Counted from the first letter of the stretch, positions 1-10,122 are shown. The stretch: DNA of 64,000 nt from Chitinophaga oryziterrae (GCF_009758125.1 NZ_WRXO01000001.1:496001-560000); one strand, 5' to 3'. Made by a program: numbers and translations. The notes: generated by a model from the letters alone, not told the origin.

Positions 1-864
1 AGCCTGAATGTAACACCAGTAAAAACACGCGACTTCTCCTGGGTTGTTGGTGTAAACTGGTCTAAGAACAAGAGTAAAGTACTTGACCTGCCTTCTGGTG
101 TAGACTTCATCCAGTTGGGTTCTTTCACCTTACAGGGTGGTATCACCATTGGTCATGCTAAGAACGATGCATATGGTGTAATCCGTGGTACAGACTATAT
201 ATATGACAAAACAACAGGTAAAAAAGTAGTGTATGATGCAGATGGGGACAGTCCTGGTTACTATGAGAAAACCGGTTCTGCCAACAATGTAATCGGTAAC
301 TATACTCCGGACTGGATAGGTGGTATTACCAATACCTTAAGATATAAGGATCTGTCTTTAGCATTCCTGGTAGATATGAAACAAGGTGGAGATGTATTCT
401 CTCTCGATCAGTATTATGGCCAGTCTACCGGTATCTATGCTGAAAGCGTAAGACTGAACGACAAAGGTAAATCTATCAGAGACGCAGTTGAAGATGGTGG
501 TGGTATCATTTTCGATGGTGTAACTCCTGATGGAAAAGTAAATACCCAGAGAGTTCGTGTAAGTGGTACCCGTGGTTTAGGCGTAAATGGTTATCCCGCT
601 AAAGCATTTATTTATGATGCCAGCTTTATAAAATTACGTGAAGTATCTCTTACTTATTCTTTGCCTGTAAGCCTCATCAGCCATATAAAGGCATTTAAAG
701 GAATTGATGTGAGCCTGTTAGGTCGGAACCTCTGGATCATTCATAAAAACTTACCAATGGCTGACCCTGAAGAAAACCTCAGCGCAGGTAACATCCAGGG
801 TTATCAGAGTGGTGTGTATCCTACTTACCGCACTTTTGGTGCGAACTTAAGGTTCCGGTTCTAA
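1..864 (+). CDS. SusC/RagA-type TonB-dependent outer membrane protein, C-terminal part
   Basis: The reading frame is open from base 1, so the gene starts outside the window. The roughly 287 residues present are the last part of a SusC-like TonB-dependent transporter. They include the barrel strand pattern with TPDWIGGITNTLRYKDLSLAF, the late YDASFIKLREVSLTYSLP segment typical of SusC proteins, and a C-terminal FGANLRFRF ending with an aromatic residue, as outer membrane barrels do. SusC proteins import oligosaccharides or peptides across the outer membrane with a SusD lipoprotein lid. The SusD partner starts 24 bp downstream. The substrate cannot be told from this fragment. Confidence 0.93.
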   Translation, partial: SLNVTPVKTRDFSWVVGVNWSKNKSKVLDLPSGVDFIQLGSFTLQGGITIGHAKNDAYGVIRGTDYIYDKTTGKKVVYDADGDSPGYYEKTGSANNVIGNYTPDWIGGITNTLRYKDLSLAFLVDMKQGGDVFSLDQYYGQSTGIYAESVRLNDKGKSIRDAVEDGGGIIFDGVTPDGKVNTQRVRVSGTRGLGVNGYPAKAFIYDASFIKLREVSLTYSLPVSLISHIKAFKGIDVSLLGRNLWIIHKNLPMADPEENLSAGNIQGYQSGVYPTYRTFGANLRFRF

Positions 865-888
865 TTATCAGTTAAGAAAATATTCGAC

Positions 889-2328
889 ATGAAAAAGATA
901 TTCGTAATTATATCATCAGTGCTTGTTTTTGCTACTTCATGTACAAAACTTAGCAGTCTGAATGACGATCCTAAAAAGGCTGCCGTTGTTCCCGGAGAGA
1001 TGCTGTTCTCTTCCGCAGAAAAAAACCTCTATGATAACCTGACGTCCAACAGCGTGAATCTGAACGTATTCAGGTTGCTGGCACAGTATCAGGCACAGGT
1101 AACCTACATAGACGAAAGCCGTTATGACCTGGGTACCCGTAACATTCCGCAGGCTTTCTGGCAGGCATTATACAGAGACGTGTTAAAAGATCTCTCTGCC
1201 GGTAAAGCGCTCATCAAAGCTGATTCTGCTTTATTGCCCGCTGATGCGATCATTAAAAAGAATAAACTGGCTATCATCGATATCACAGAAGCATATACCA
1301 ATTTTATACTGGTAACCTGCTATGGTAATATCCCTTATACCGAAACAATGGATATCAATAAACTGGACCCTAAGTTTGATGATCAGAAAACGGTGTATTA
1401 TGATCTGCTGGACCGTCTGAAGGCAGACGTTGCCGCACTGGATGTGTCACAGGGTAGTTTCGGTACCGCCGACCTCATATACCAGGGTAACGTGGCTTCC
1501 TGGATTAAGTTAGCCAACAGCATGAGATTAAAAATGGGGCTGGTGATTGCTGATATAGACAATGCCAAAGCTGTGGAAGTGATAAATGACGCAGCAACAA
1601 ACGTCTTTACCTCCAATGCAGACAATGCGATATTGAAATACCTGAGTTCTGAACCAAATACAAACCCTATCTGGGTGGACCTGGTAAAGAGCAAACGTAA
1701 AGACTATGTGATACCTACCACACTGGTAGATCCAATGAACGCTACCAATGACCCAAGACGCCCTTTCTATTACACCGCAACAGGATCAGGTGCGTATGTT
1801 GGTGGTGTGTATGGCTCAGGTAATGTTTATTCCAGCTACTCACATGTAAGTGCAAAGATTACCGCACCCGATTTTGAAGCAATACTGATGGACTACGCAG
1901 AAGTAGAATTTGCACTGGCAGAAGCAGTTGCCCGCGGCGGATTTTCCGTGTCAGGTACAGCTGCTGATCACTATAACAAAGGTATTGCAGCTTCTATTAC
2001 CTATTGGGGTGGTTCTGCGGCAGATGCAGCTACTTTCATTGCACAGCCAACCGTAGATTACGCTACATTGACCGGCACCTGGCAGCAAAAAATAGGTATG
2101 CAGAAATATATCGCCTTATATAACAGGGGATATGATGCCTGGCTGGAATGGAGAAGACTGGATTATCCTATCTTAAACGCTCCGGTAGATATTTCGTATA
2201 GTAATATCCCTGTAAGACTGACATACCCTGTCAGTGAACAGAACCTGAATAAAACACAATATGACGCAGCCGCAGCTGCAATAGGCGGAGATAAGGTAAC
2301 TACCAAGTTATTCTGGGATAGATTCTAA
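889..2328 (+). CDS. SusD/RagB-family nutrient-binding outer membrane lipoprotein
   Basis: This 479-residue protein starts with a lipoprotein signal ending FATSC, so Cys18 should be lipidated and the mature protein anchored at the outer membrane. The body has SusD-like helical features: FWQALYRDVLKDL, a TPR-like ITEAYTNFILVTCYGNIPYTE segment, and late MDYAEVEFALAEAV and YDAWLEWRRLDYP motifs. It follows the SusC gene by 24 bp and a strong terminator comes after it, so the two form one operon. SusD proteins bind the substrate and close over the SusC channel. No glycoside hydrolase or protease gene is adjacent to indicate the substrate. Confidence 0.93.
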   Translation: MKKIFVIISSVLVFATSCTKLSSLNDDPKKAAVVPGEMLFSSAEKNLYDNLTSNSVNLNVFRLLAQYQAQVTYIDESRYDLGTRNIPQAFWQALYRDVLKDLSAGKALIKADSALLPADAIIKKNKLAIIDITEAYTNFILVTCYGNIPYTETMDINKLDPKFDDQKTVYYDLLDRLKADVAALDVSQGSFGTADLIYQGNVASWIKLANSMRLKMGLVIADIDNAKAVEVINDAATNVFTSNADNAILKYLSSEPNTNPIWVDLVKSKRKDYVIPTTLVDPMNATNDPRRPFYYTATGSGAYVGGVYGSGNVYSSYSHVSAKITAPDFEAILMDYAEVEFALAEAVARGGFSVSGTAADHYNKGIAASITYWGGSAADAATFIAQPTVDYATLTGTWQQKIGMQKYIALYNRGYDAWLEWRRLDYPILNAPVDISYSNIPVRLTYPVSEQNLNKTQYDAAAAAIGGDKVTTKLFWDRF

Positions 2329-2350
2329 CCTGAACAGGACAATAATTGTT

Positions 2351-2382
2351 AAAAGGCCCCGGCATATGCCGGGGCCTTTTTT
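2351..2382 (+). terminator. Rho-independent terminator after the first SusCD operon
   Basis: AAAAGGCCCCGGC pairs with GCCGGGGCCTTTT around a four-base ATAT loop and is followed by a T run. It ends the first SusC/SusD operon. Confidence 0.93.
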
Positions 2383-2610
2383 GTTATTGGTACACTTAAA
2401 AATGCGGTTGAACGCTCATTTCCCAAAAATATCTTTCTAAATATAGAACCCTTAGTAGTTTTTTTTGTTAATCCTACAGACCCGACCCAAATAAAGGAAC
2501 AATACAATCGGAATCATGTTAGCTAAAAGTGTATATGGGACTCTTATAAATGGACTTTATTATATACAACTACAGTGCATTTAATCATTTGCATAAATCT
2601 CAGAACCGTT

Positions 2611-5600
2611 ATGCTAAAACAACTACTAATCCTGTTTTCGTTCTTTCTTCTTACTCTCAACATTTATGCCCAGCAACGTGAAGTTACTGGAAAGGTGACC
2701 GGTAACGATGGTGCACCAATACCGTATGCCACTATACAGATCAAGGGTACCAACAGGGGTACTACCGCTGGTCAGAACGGGACCTTCCGTTTAATGGTGG
2801 ACGGCAATAATGTTGTTTTACAAGTCAGAAGTATAGGTTTTGCCGTTAAGGAAATTGCCGTAGGAGATAATTCCAATCTGAATGTTACGCTTGCTCAGGA
2901 TAATACCAACCTGGAGGAAGTAATCGTAACGGGGTTGGGTATCCGGCGTGAGAAAAAAGCGTTGGGATATGCTGTTCAGGATGTAAAGGGGGATGATCTG
3001 GTAAAGGCCAGTCAGGGCGATGCTTTAAGAGCATTGTCGGGTAAAGTGGCCGGATTGCAGGTAGTAGGTTCCGGTGGTACACCAGGTGCAGCTACCTACG
3101 TTAAGTTAAGGGGTACCAATTCACTTACAGGCAATAATCAGCCGCTGTTTGTGATTGATGGTATTCCAATAGATAACTCACAGAATTATTCAGGAGACCC
3201 TTCGGATGGTACCAATAATGTATTACAGGGGGCTACCAATACGAACCGTGGTGCAGATATTAACCCGGACGATATAGAAAGTATTTCTGTATTGAAGGGG
3301 CCGGCTGCTGCGGCTCTTTATGGTATTGATGCTGCTAACGGCGCTATTATCATTACCACTAAAAAAGGGAAATCCGGCAGAATACAGGTAGAATTCAGTA
3401 CCGGCGTTTCATTCGATGTGGTAAACAGGTTGCCCAAAATACAGTTGGTATACGCCAGAGGTACGGGAGGAAAACTGTTGCCATTTTCATCAACCAACCG
3501 TTATTCCTGGGGACCAAGAGCAGATACGCTGTCCTGGACAGGTGTACCAAATGAATATGATCAGCATGGAGATGTAGTGGGAAGGTCTGATCCTTCCGCT
3601 AAAATACCTTTCCGTCCTTATAATAATACAAAAGACTTCTGGAGAACAGGGACTACCTACAATAATTCCCTTTCTTTTACCGGAGGTTCGGACGTTGCCA
3701 CCTACCGGATGTCCGTATCCCATCTTTATCAGAACTCCATTGTACCTACGCAAAGCCTGCAACGCAGTTCTGTGGCATTTGCAGGTCAGTTGAAGGTTTC
3801 TGAAAAGGTGAAAGTATCCAGCAATGTTAACTTTACGACATCCGGTGGTAATATGCCTCAGAATGGTAGTAACCTCTCCGGTATCATGCTGGGATTAACG
3901 AGAACGCCTATTACCTTTGACAATTCCAATGGCGGACTAAAAGCCGATAATCCTAAGACCTATTTATTCTCCAATGGATTACAAAGGTCTTACCGCAATG
4001 GTATCTATGATAATCCCTATTGGACAATTAACCAGAACCCTTACACTACAGCGGTGAACCGTATTATAGGGAATGTGCAAATGGACTGGGGTATTTCGCA
4101 GGACTTTACCCTTACTTACCGCGTAGGAACGGATATCTATAGTGATAACCGTCACCAGTATTATGAAATACAGTCTGGTGCTTATTCTGGAGGTAGAGTG
4201 TTTGATGACAGGTACACCTATAAAAGTGTGAACTCTGATCTGATCCTTGGCTACAGTAAGCAGCTATCTAAAAATTTCCGTCTGGACGCCAAGGTGGGTA
4301 ACAACTATTACTCCCGTAAACTGGATGAATTATATGTTCAGGGAGATGGATTAACCTCTCCCGGTTATGATAATATCAGTAATGCAACCGCACAGAAGTC
4401 ATATAATTTCGTCACTCCATACAGAAGAGCGTCCGGTTATTTTGATATTAACCTGGACTTCATGTCAATGCTGTACCTGGAAATAACAGGACGTAATGAC
4501 TGGTCTTCCACTTTACCTAAAAAAAGCAATTCATTCTTTTATCCTTCTGCCAGCCTTGGATTTGTGTTTACAGAGCTGGAAGGTCTAAAGGGTGGAGATG
4601 TGTTAAGTATGGGTAAGCTCCGTTTATCAGCTGCTCAGGTAGGTAAAGACCCTGGTCCTTTCAATATCCGCTCTTTCTTTACACCTACAACTTATCCTGA
4701 TGGATATACTACCGGTGTTACTTTCCCGTATAATGGCAAAGGTAGTTTCAGTTTAAATAATGTATTGGGTAATCCTGACCTGAAACCAGAGAAAACAGTT
4801 TCTTACGAAATCGGTTTGCAGTTACAGTTCTTACAGAACAGATTGGGACTGGATGCAACCTATTATTATTCCAAGGGTACGGACCTGCTGGTACGCTCTC
4901 CTATAGCAGGGTCTACCGGGTTCCAGTATGTTACGCTTAATGCAGGTTCTATTCAGAACAAGGGGCTGGAAATGTCGCTCACTGCAAAACCAATCGTTGG
5001 GAAGGTTTTCTCCTGGGACATGGTGGTTAACTACAGCATGAACAGGAGCAAGGTCCTGAAACTGGCACCAGGTATCAATCAGATCACCGTAAATGGGTTT
5101 ACCGGTACTACAATTTCACATCTGCCGGGTAAACCTGCCGGTATCATCTATGCTTATGGATGGTTGAGGGATAGTCATGGCAACATCGTGATTAGTGACC
5201 AGAGCGGAGATTTTGGCTACCCTGTAGTATCAACACAACAGACACAGGTAGGGGACCCCAACCCTAAGTTCCTGTTGGGATTTGGTAATACTTTCACCTA
5301 TAAAGGGCTGTCACTGTATACATTGTTAGATTGGAAACACAAGGGTGACATGTGGAATGGTACCCGTGGTTCTTTAATGGCGATCGGTACTTCAGCCTAT
5401 ACATTGAACCGTGGTACTAACAATCTTTTCCAGGGTGTTTTGGGGCATCTGAATGATGCCGGCGAGATTGTACATAATGATGGCGCTGCAGAGAAACCGG
5501 GGACAGGAGCAGCCAATACCACAGCGGTACCTCTTGATCAGGCCTGGTACCAGGGTAATGGTGGTGGCTTTGGCGCACAGACAGAATCATTTATAGATGA

Positions 5601-5847
5601 TGCTTCTTATATTAAACTGCGCGAGGTAAGTCTTGCTTACGATTTTAACCTGTCAAAATTTGATAACGGGAAATTCATTAAAACGATATCCGTCAGTGCA
5701 TTTGCCCGTAATATCCTGTTATGGTCCCCCTATAAAGGGATAGATCCGGAAACCAGTCTTACAGGAGCTACCAATGCACAGGGCATCGATTATTTTAATA
5801 TGCCCGGCACCTCCAGTTATGGATTGAACCTGAAGTTTAAATTCTAA
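2611..5847 (+). CDS. SusC/RagA-family TonB-linked outer membrane transporter
   Basis: This is a complete 1078-residue SusC-like protein. The ATG at 2611 is preferred over an upstream GTG at 2575 because it gives a clean signal peptide (MLKQLLILFSFFLLTLNIYAQQ). In order come a carboxypeptidase-D-like regulatory domain (REVTGKVTGNDGAPIPYATIQIKG, about residues 23-105), a plug domain with the TonB-box-like EEVIVTGLGIRREKKALGYAVQ and VIDGIPIDN, and a beta barrel ending YGLNLKFKF. No anti-sigma or FecR gene is adjacent, so this is not an obvious signalling-type operon. Its SusD partner starts 18 bp downstream. It should import a polymer fragment; the substrate is unknown. Confidence 0.94.
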   Translation: MLKQLLILFSFFLLTLNIYAQQREVTGKVTGNDGAPIPYATIQIKGTNRGTTAGQNGTFRLMVDGNNVVLQVRSIGFAVKEIAVGDNSNLNVTLAQDNTNLEEVIVTGLGIRREKKALGYAVQDVKGDDLVKASQGDALRALSGKVAGLQVVGSGGTPGAATYVKLRGTNSLTGNNQPLFVIDGIPIDNSQNYSGDPSDGTNNVLQGATNTNRGADINPDDIESISVLKGPAAAALYGIDAANGAIIITTKKGKSGRIQVEFSTGVSFDVVNRLPKIQLVYARGTGGKLLPFSSTNRYSWGPRADTLSWTGVPNEYDQHGDVVGRSDPSAKIPFRPYNNTKDFWRTGTTYNNSLSFTGGSDVATYRMSVSHLYQNSIVPTQSLQRSSVAFAGQLKVSEKVKVSSNVNFTTSGGNMPQNGSNLSGIMLGLTRTPITFDNSNGGLKADNPKTYLFSNGLQRSYRNGIYDNPYWTINQNPYTTAVNRIIGNVQMDWGISQDFTLTYRVGTDIYSDNRHQYYEIQSGAYSGGRVFDDRYTYKSVNSDLILGYSKQLSKNFRLDAKVGNNYYSRKLDELYVQGDGLTSPGYDNISNATAQKSYNFVTPYRRASGYFDINLDFMSMLYLEITGRNDWSSTLPKKSNSFFYPSASLGFVFTELEGLKGGDVLSMGKLRLSAAQVGKDPGPFNIRSFFTPTTYPDGYTTGVTFPYNGKGSFSLNNVLGNPDLKPEKTVSYEIGLQLQFLQNRLGLDATYYYSKGTDLLVRSPIAGSTGFQYVTLNAGSIQNKGLEMSLTAKPIVGKVFSWDMVVNYSMNRSKVLKLAPGINQITVNGFTGTTISHLPGKPAGIIYAYGWLRDSHGNIVISDQSGDFGYPVVSTQQTQVGDPNPKFLLGFGNTFTYKGLSLYTLLDWKHKGDMWNGTRGSLMAIGTSAYTLNRGTNNLFQGVLGHLNDAGEIVHNDGAAEKPGTGAANTTAVPLDQAWYQGNGGGFGAQTESFIDDASYIKLREVSLAYDFNLSKFDNGKFIKTISVSAFARNILLWSPYKGIDPETSLTGATNAQGIDYFNMPGTSSYGLNLKFKF

Positions 5848-5865
5848 ACCGTTAAAAAGTAAGAC

Positions 5866-7206
5866 ATGTTACGTACTATAAAATATATACTACCAATGTT
5901 GACCCTGCTGCTGGTTACGCAGGGTTGTAAGAAAGCATACTTTTATAATGGCATTAATGACGATCCTTCCCAGTTAAAAGCGCCTACACCATCTGCCATA
6001 CTGCCAGGGGCCATTCTATCAAGCGCTTACACCTGGGGTGGGGATGCCTCCCGTTTTGCTTCCATCTTTATGCAGCAGGTTACAGGTGCCGCTAATCAGT
6101 CGGCCAGTTATAACAGCTATGTATTAACACCGGATGACGTGGATAATATGTGGTATGCCGGTTTTTACGGAGCCATTATGACCAATGTAGATACCCTCAT
6201 AAGAATCGCTGAGAGCAAAGGACAGGGACATTATGCAGCAGTGGGTAAAATCCTGATGGCCAATGATCTGGGAGAGGTTACTGATTACTGGGGAGATGTT
6301 CCTTATACAGAAGCATTCCAGGGGTTAAACAACACTCAACCAAAATACGACAGTCAAAAAGCGCTTTACGACACTTTACAGAGTTTACTGGACCAGGCAA
6401 TTACAGCTTTATCCTCAGATGATGGCAGTGCTTTCCAGCCCGGCAGTTCGGATGATCTTCTATTTAACGGAGATCTGGGGCTGTGGCTCAGATTTGCGCA
6501 TTCACTAAAAGCCAAATTTTATCTGCATGTGGTGAAGGTCGATGGTACTGCGCTGGCAAAAGCAAAGGCACAGATCGCTGACGGATTTGCCGATGGGGAA
6601 GGTGCATTTGTAAAGTTTGTAGGAAGCAGTGCAGCCACTACCCAGGCTCCCTGGTTTCAGTTTAACGATCAGCGCGCGGATATTACATTTGACGGATATC
6701 TGAATGATCTGTTGCTTAACAGTGAAGATCCGCGGTACAGTGTTTATTATGACCCTTCAGACGGTACCCTGTTGGGGTCCTTGTATGGTTCCGCCAATTC
6801 CCCTGTATATTTCATGTCTTATGATGAACTGAAGTTCATTGAGGCAGAAGTGGCATTCAGGAACAGTGATAAAACAACGGCTGCTGCATCCTACAATGAA
6901 GCGGTAAGGGCAAACCTGCAAAGAACGGTAGGCAGCACTACTTATCTGGCCACGGTAATGAAAACGTCCGCTACTATCACTTTAAAGGATATTATGGTAC
7001 AGAAATATATTGCTTTGTTTCTGGACCCGGAAGTATGGACAGACTGGCGCAGGACGGGCTATCCTGTATTAACGGCCCCTGCTAACAATTCGTTGAACGG
7101 AGCGCTGCCCCGCTCCGTATATTATCCCAGCAGTGAGGTCCGTTATAACAAAAATACCCCGGCCAATACTACGCTCACACGCCGGGTATGGTGGGATGTA
7201 GAGTAA
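5866..7206 (+). CDS. SusD/RagB-like (SusD-like_2 type) lipoprotein
   Basis: This 446-residue lipoprotein has the signal MLRTIKYILPMLTLLLVTQG followed by Cys21. It shows the family pattern: NDDPSQLKAPTPSAILPGAIL near the N terminus, WGDVPYTEAFQG, the SLKAKFYLHVVK helix, then MSYDELKFIEAEVAFR and KYIALFLDPEVWTDWRRTGYP. It is coupled to the SusC gene 18 bp upstream and closed by a terminator. Its role is substrate capture for that transporter. Together with the pair at 1-2328 this gives two separate nutrient-uptake units in tandem, a common arrangement in Chitinophaga. Confidence 0.93.
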   Translation: MLRTIKYILPMLTLLLVTQGCKKAYFYNGINDDPSQLKAPTPSAILPGAILSSAYTWGGDASRFASIFMQQVTGAANQSASYNSYVLTPDDVDNMWYAGFYGAIMTNVDTLIRIAESKGQGHYAAVGKILMANDLGEVTDYWGDVPYTEAFQGLNNTQPKYDSQKALYDTLQSLLDQAITALSSDDGSAFQPGSSDDLLFNGDLGLWLRFAHSLKAKFYLHVVKVDGTALAKAKAQIADGFADGEGAFVKFVGSSAATTQAPWFQFNDQRADITFDGYLNDLLLNSEDPRYSVYYDPSDGTLLGSLYGSANSPVYFMSYDELKFIEAEVAFRNSDKTTAAASYNEAVRANLQRTVGSTTYLATVMKTSATITLKDIMVQKYIALFLDPEVWTDWRRTGYPVLTAPANNSLNGALPRSVYYPSSEVRYNKNTPANTTLTRRVWWDVE

Positions 7207-7234
7207 ATTAAGGGGAACATAATACAATACTTAT

Positions 7235-7270
7235 AAAAAAGAGACCTTTCATATTGAGGTCTCTTTTTTA
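7235..7270 (+). terminator. Terminator after the second SusCD operon
   Basis: AAAAAAGAGACCT and AGGTCTCTTTTTT form a perfect stem around a TTCATATTG loop, ending in a T run. Confidence 0.92.
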
Positions 7271-7276
7271 CATTTG
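7254..7276 (+). promoter_or_regulatory. Candidate Bacteroidota promoter for the DUF3467 gene
   Basis: TACATTTG at 7269-7276 matches the Bacteroidota -7 consensus TAnnTTTG. It sits 20 bp before the start codon at 7297 and overlaps the end of the preceding terminator. The only -33-like TTG, at 7254, is closer than usual, so this is tentative. Confidence 0.45.
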
Positions 7277-7296
7277 TACCGCAAAAGCAAAATAAT

Positions 7297-7611
7297 ATGG
7301 AAAATCAGCAGGAAGAACAAAGCCAGCTTAATATTGAATTAAGTGAAGAAATAGCAGAAGGTGTGTATGCCAATCTGGCTATCATTACACATTCCAATGC
7401 AGAGTTTGTAGTGGATTTTGTTAATGTGATGCCCGGTTTGCCAAAGGCAAAGGTGAAGTCCCGTATTATATTGACGCCACAGCATGCCAAGCGCTTCATG
7501 AGAGCCATGGTGGATAATATCAAGAAGTATGAGTCTGTCCATGGCGCTATCCAGGACCAGGAACCGGTAAACCTGCCCATGAATTTTGGCGGACCTACAG
7601 CACAGGCATAA
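7297..7611 (+). CDS. DUF3467 domain-containing protein
   Basis: This is a small 104-residue soluble protein of the DUF3467 family. Recognisable features are the acidic start, SEEIAEGVYANLAIITHSNAEFVVDFVNVMPG, then KAKVKSRIILTPQHAKRFMRAMVDNIKKYE. Family members are widespread in Bacteroidota and have no established function. It is followed after 15 bp by a dehydrogenase gene in the same direction, probably by co-transcription. There is no signal peptide, so it should be cytoplasmic. Confidence 0.88.
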   Translation: MENQQEEQSQLNIELSEEIAEGVYANLAIITHSNAEFVVDFVNVMPGLPKAKVKSRIILTPQHAKRFMRAMVDNIKKYESVHGAIQDQEPVNLPMNFGGPTAQA

Positions 7612-7626
7612 TCGTATAATCGGATC

Positions 7627-8700
7627 ATGAGTCATATAGTTTCCTATCAACACCTGCGGGATTTTACCAGGGAAGTCTTTGTGCGTATGGGTTGTTCTCC
7701 CGCAGATGCGGATACAGCCAGCGAAGTATTATTGTCTGCCGACCTTAGAGGCATCGATTCCCACGGAGTAGCCCGGTTAACCGGTTATGTGCGTTTATGG
7801 GAAGCCGGACGTATCAACACAAAGCCCAACATCCGTATTGTACACGAAACGCCCAGCACGGCAGTTGTAGATGGCGATAGCGGTCTGGGACTGGTAGTAG
7901 CGCCTTTTGCCATGGCCATCGCCATTCAGAAGGCCACTGCTGTAGGCACCGGCTGGGTAAGCGTTAAGAATTCCAATCACTTCGGTATTGCTGGTCAGCA
8001 TGCGATGATGGCCCTCGAAAAGGACATGATCGGTATGGCCATGACCAATGCCAGCCCGCTGGTAGCGCCTACTTTTGCTACAGAGCGTATGCTGGGAACC
8101 AACCCTATTGCGGTAGCCATCCCTGCCAATGAGCAGCCGCCCTTCGTGGCTGACTTTGCCACTACTACCGCTGCCAATGGCAAGCTGGAGATACTGCAGC
8201 GCAAGCACGAGGAAGCTCCTACCGGCTGGATACAGGACAAAGACGGACAGTCCAGCACCAACCCGCATGAACTGAAAGATGGCGGAGCCTTGCTGCCCCT
8301 GGGTGGCGACCGTGATCATGGGAGTCATAAGGGATATTGCCTGGGTTCCATCGTGGATATATTCTCGGCTGTTCTCTCGGGCGCCAACTATGGCCCCTGG
8401 GCTCCTCCGTTCGTGAGCTTTTTACCACTGGCTCCAGACCCTGTAGGGCAGGGCCTCGGGCATTTCCTGGGCGCTATGCGCATTGACGCATTCCGGCCGG
8501 CAGATGAGTTTAAATCGCATATGGACAACTGGATCACCCGTTTCAGAAATGCTACCCCGGTAGCCGGAGAAAAGGTGCTGATCCCGGGAGATCCGGAGCG
8601 TGAAATGGAAACGGAGAGGAGGGAAGCAGGTATTCCATTGCTGGAAGCTGTAGTAAAAGATCTGCAGGAAGTAGCCGGGAAATTTAAATTGAATTTTTAA
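7627..8700 (+). CDS. Malate/L-lactate dehydrogenase (Ldh family) oxidoreductase
   Basis: This 357-residue protein belongs to the NAD(P)-dependent malate/L-lactate/ureidoglycolate dehydrogenase family (not the Rossmann-fold LDH). Typical features are ADLRGIDSHGVARLTGYV near residue 40, the SNHFGIAGQHAMMAL segment with the family histidine, TNASPLVAPTFATERMLGTNPIAVAIP, and GSHKGYCLGSIVDIFSAVLSG. The length is normal for the family. It would oxidise a 2-hydroxy acid to a 2-keto acid in the cytoplasm; the exact substrate cannot be read from sequence. It lies 15 bp after the DUF3467 gene and 62 bp before aspartate kinase. Confidence 0.9.
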   Translation: MSHIVSYQHLRDFTREVFVRMGCSPADADTASEVLLSADLRGIDSHGVARLTGYVRLWEAGRINTKPNIRIVHETPSTAVVDGDSGLGLVVAPFAMAIAIQKATAVGTGWVSVKNSNHFGIAGQHAMMALEKDMIGMAMTNASPLVAPTFATERMLGTNPIAVAIPANEQPPFVADFATTTAANGKLEILQRKHEEAPTGWIQDKDGQSSTNPHELKDGGALLPLGGDRDHGSHKGYCLGSIVDIFSAVLSGANYGPWAPPFVSFLPLAPDPVGQGLGHFLGAMRIDAFRPADEFKSHMDNWITRFRNATPVAGEKVLIPGDPEREMETERREAGIPLLEAVVKDLQEVAGKFKLNF

Positions 8701-8762
8701 AATAAGGTTAAACACCGAACTTGCGGCTTTTTAAGCCAGTAAACATAACAATACAACAGCAA

Positions 8763-10085
8763 ATGAAGATCTTAAAATTTGGCGGCACTTCTGTAGGTAA
8801 ACCTGAAAGGATGCATGCCGTAGCCGAACTGGTGACTGCCGATAATTCCCCTAAAATAGTGGTATTGTCTGCATTGTCCGGCACTACCAACTCACTGGTA
8901 GAGATTGGACAATCATTGTCTGAAGGAAAAAAGGAACAGGCCAAGGAACGGATAGATAAGCTGGAGGCACATTACAGAACATTCTGTGAAGCACTGGTGA
9001 AACAGGCATCCTTCCGTGCTAAAGCCAATGCTGTTGTAGATGAACATTTTGAGTTCCTGAACATCATTCTTAAGATCTCTTTCAACGAGGCGCTTAATAA
9101 AGACATCCTGGCACAGGGTGAGTTATTATCCACCAAATTGTTCAGCGTATACCTGGAAGAAGCCGGTGTTCCGGCTGTGCTGATCCCTGCGCTCGACTTC
9201 ATGAGCATAGACGAGTTTGAAGAGCCGGAAATTCCCCGTATTAAGATCAGACTGGGTACTATGCTGGAAAAGCATCCCGGCCAGAACATCTTCATTACAC
9301 AGGGATACATCTGCCGTAATGCAAGAGGTGAAGTAGATAACCTGAAACGTGGTGGCAGCGACTACTCTGCTTCCCTGATCGGCGCTGCCATACAGGCCAG
9401 CGAAATACAGATCTGGACAGATATCGACGGCATGCACAATAACGATCCAAGGGTAGTGAACAAAACCTTCCCGATTGAGCAGTTGTCTTTTGATGAAGCG
9501 GCAGAACTGGCTTACTTCGGCGCTAAAATCTTACATCCTGCTTCTATATGGCCTGCTCAGCATTTTAACATCCCGGTTAAATTGCTGAACACGATGCAGC
9601 CGGAAGCAAGAGGTACTATCATTACCGAATTACCTAACGGTGATGGCGTAAAAGCCATCGCTGCAAAAGACGGTATCATTGCTATCAAAATCAAATCCAG
9701 CCGTATGCTGCTGGCATATGGTTTCCTGCGTAAGATCTTCGAAGTGTTTGAAAAATACCGTACTCCTATCGATATGATCACTACTTCAGAAGTAGCTGTT
9801 TCCCTGACGATAGAAAGTACCCTGCACCTGGACCAGCTGCTGAAAGAACTGCAGCCGTTTGGTACAGTAGAACTGGACCATCACCAGACAATCGTATCGA
9901 TTGTAGGTAATGAAGTAGCTGCTACACCATCTATCCTGAAAAGATTATTTGATGCACTGAATGAAGTGCCTTTAAGAATGATCTCTTATGGTGGCAGCCG
10001 TCATAACATTTCTATCCTGATAGGCGGACAACATAAAATCAAAACATTACAACTCCTGAACAAAGGGTTGTTTGATCTTGAATAA
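8763..10085 (+). CDS. lysC: Aspartate kinase (monofunctional)
   Basis: This 440-residue enzyme phosphorylates L-aspartate, the first step towards lysine, threonine and methionine. The start at 8763 puts the family signature MKILKFGGTSVGKPERM at the N terminus; an upstream ATG at 8721 only adds an unrelated tail. Other motifs are the GGSDYSASLIGAAI substrate/ATP region and WTDIDGMHNNDPR. Two C-terminal ACT-type domains follow (RMLLAYGFLRKIFEVFEKY and IVSIVGNEVAATPSILKRLFDAL), which give feedback control in this family. There is no fused homoserine dehydrogenase. It ends in a shared terminator with the convergent polymerase gene. Confidence 0.96.
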   Translation: MKILKFGGTSVGKPERMHAVAELVTADNSPKIVVLSALSGTTNSLVEIGQSLSEGKKEQAKERIDKLEAHYRTFCEALVKQASFRAKANAVVDEHFEFLNIILKISFNEALNKDILAQGELLSTKLFSVYLEEAGVPAVLIPALDFMSIDEFEEPEIPRIKIRLGTMLEKHPGQNIFITQGYICRNARGEVDNLKRGGSDYSASLIGAAIQASEIQIWTDIDGMHNNDPRVVNKTFPIEQLSFDEAAELAYFGAKILHPASIWPAQHFNIPVKLLNTMQPEARGTIITELPNGDGVKAIAAKDGIIAIKIKSSRMLLAYGFLRKIFEVFEKYRTPIDMITTSEVAVSLTIESTLHLDQLLKELQPFGTVELDHHQTIVSIVGNEVAATPSILKRLFDALNEVPLRMISYGGSRHNISILIGGQHKIKTLQLLNKGLFDLE

Positions 10086-10093
10086 TCATATTG

Positions 10094-10122
10094 AAAAAGG
10101 ATGGCGATCTGCCATCCTTTTT
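10094..10122. terminator. Bidirectional terminator between lysC and dnaE
   Basis: AAAAAGGATGGC and GCCATCCTTTTT form a 12-bp stem around GATCT, with A and T tracts on the two sides. It can stop both lysC from the left and the minus-strand dnaE from the right. Confidence 0.9.
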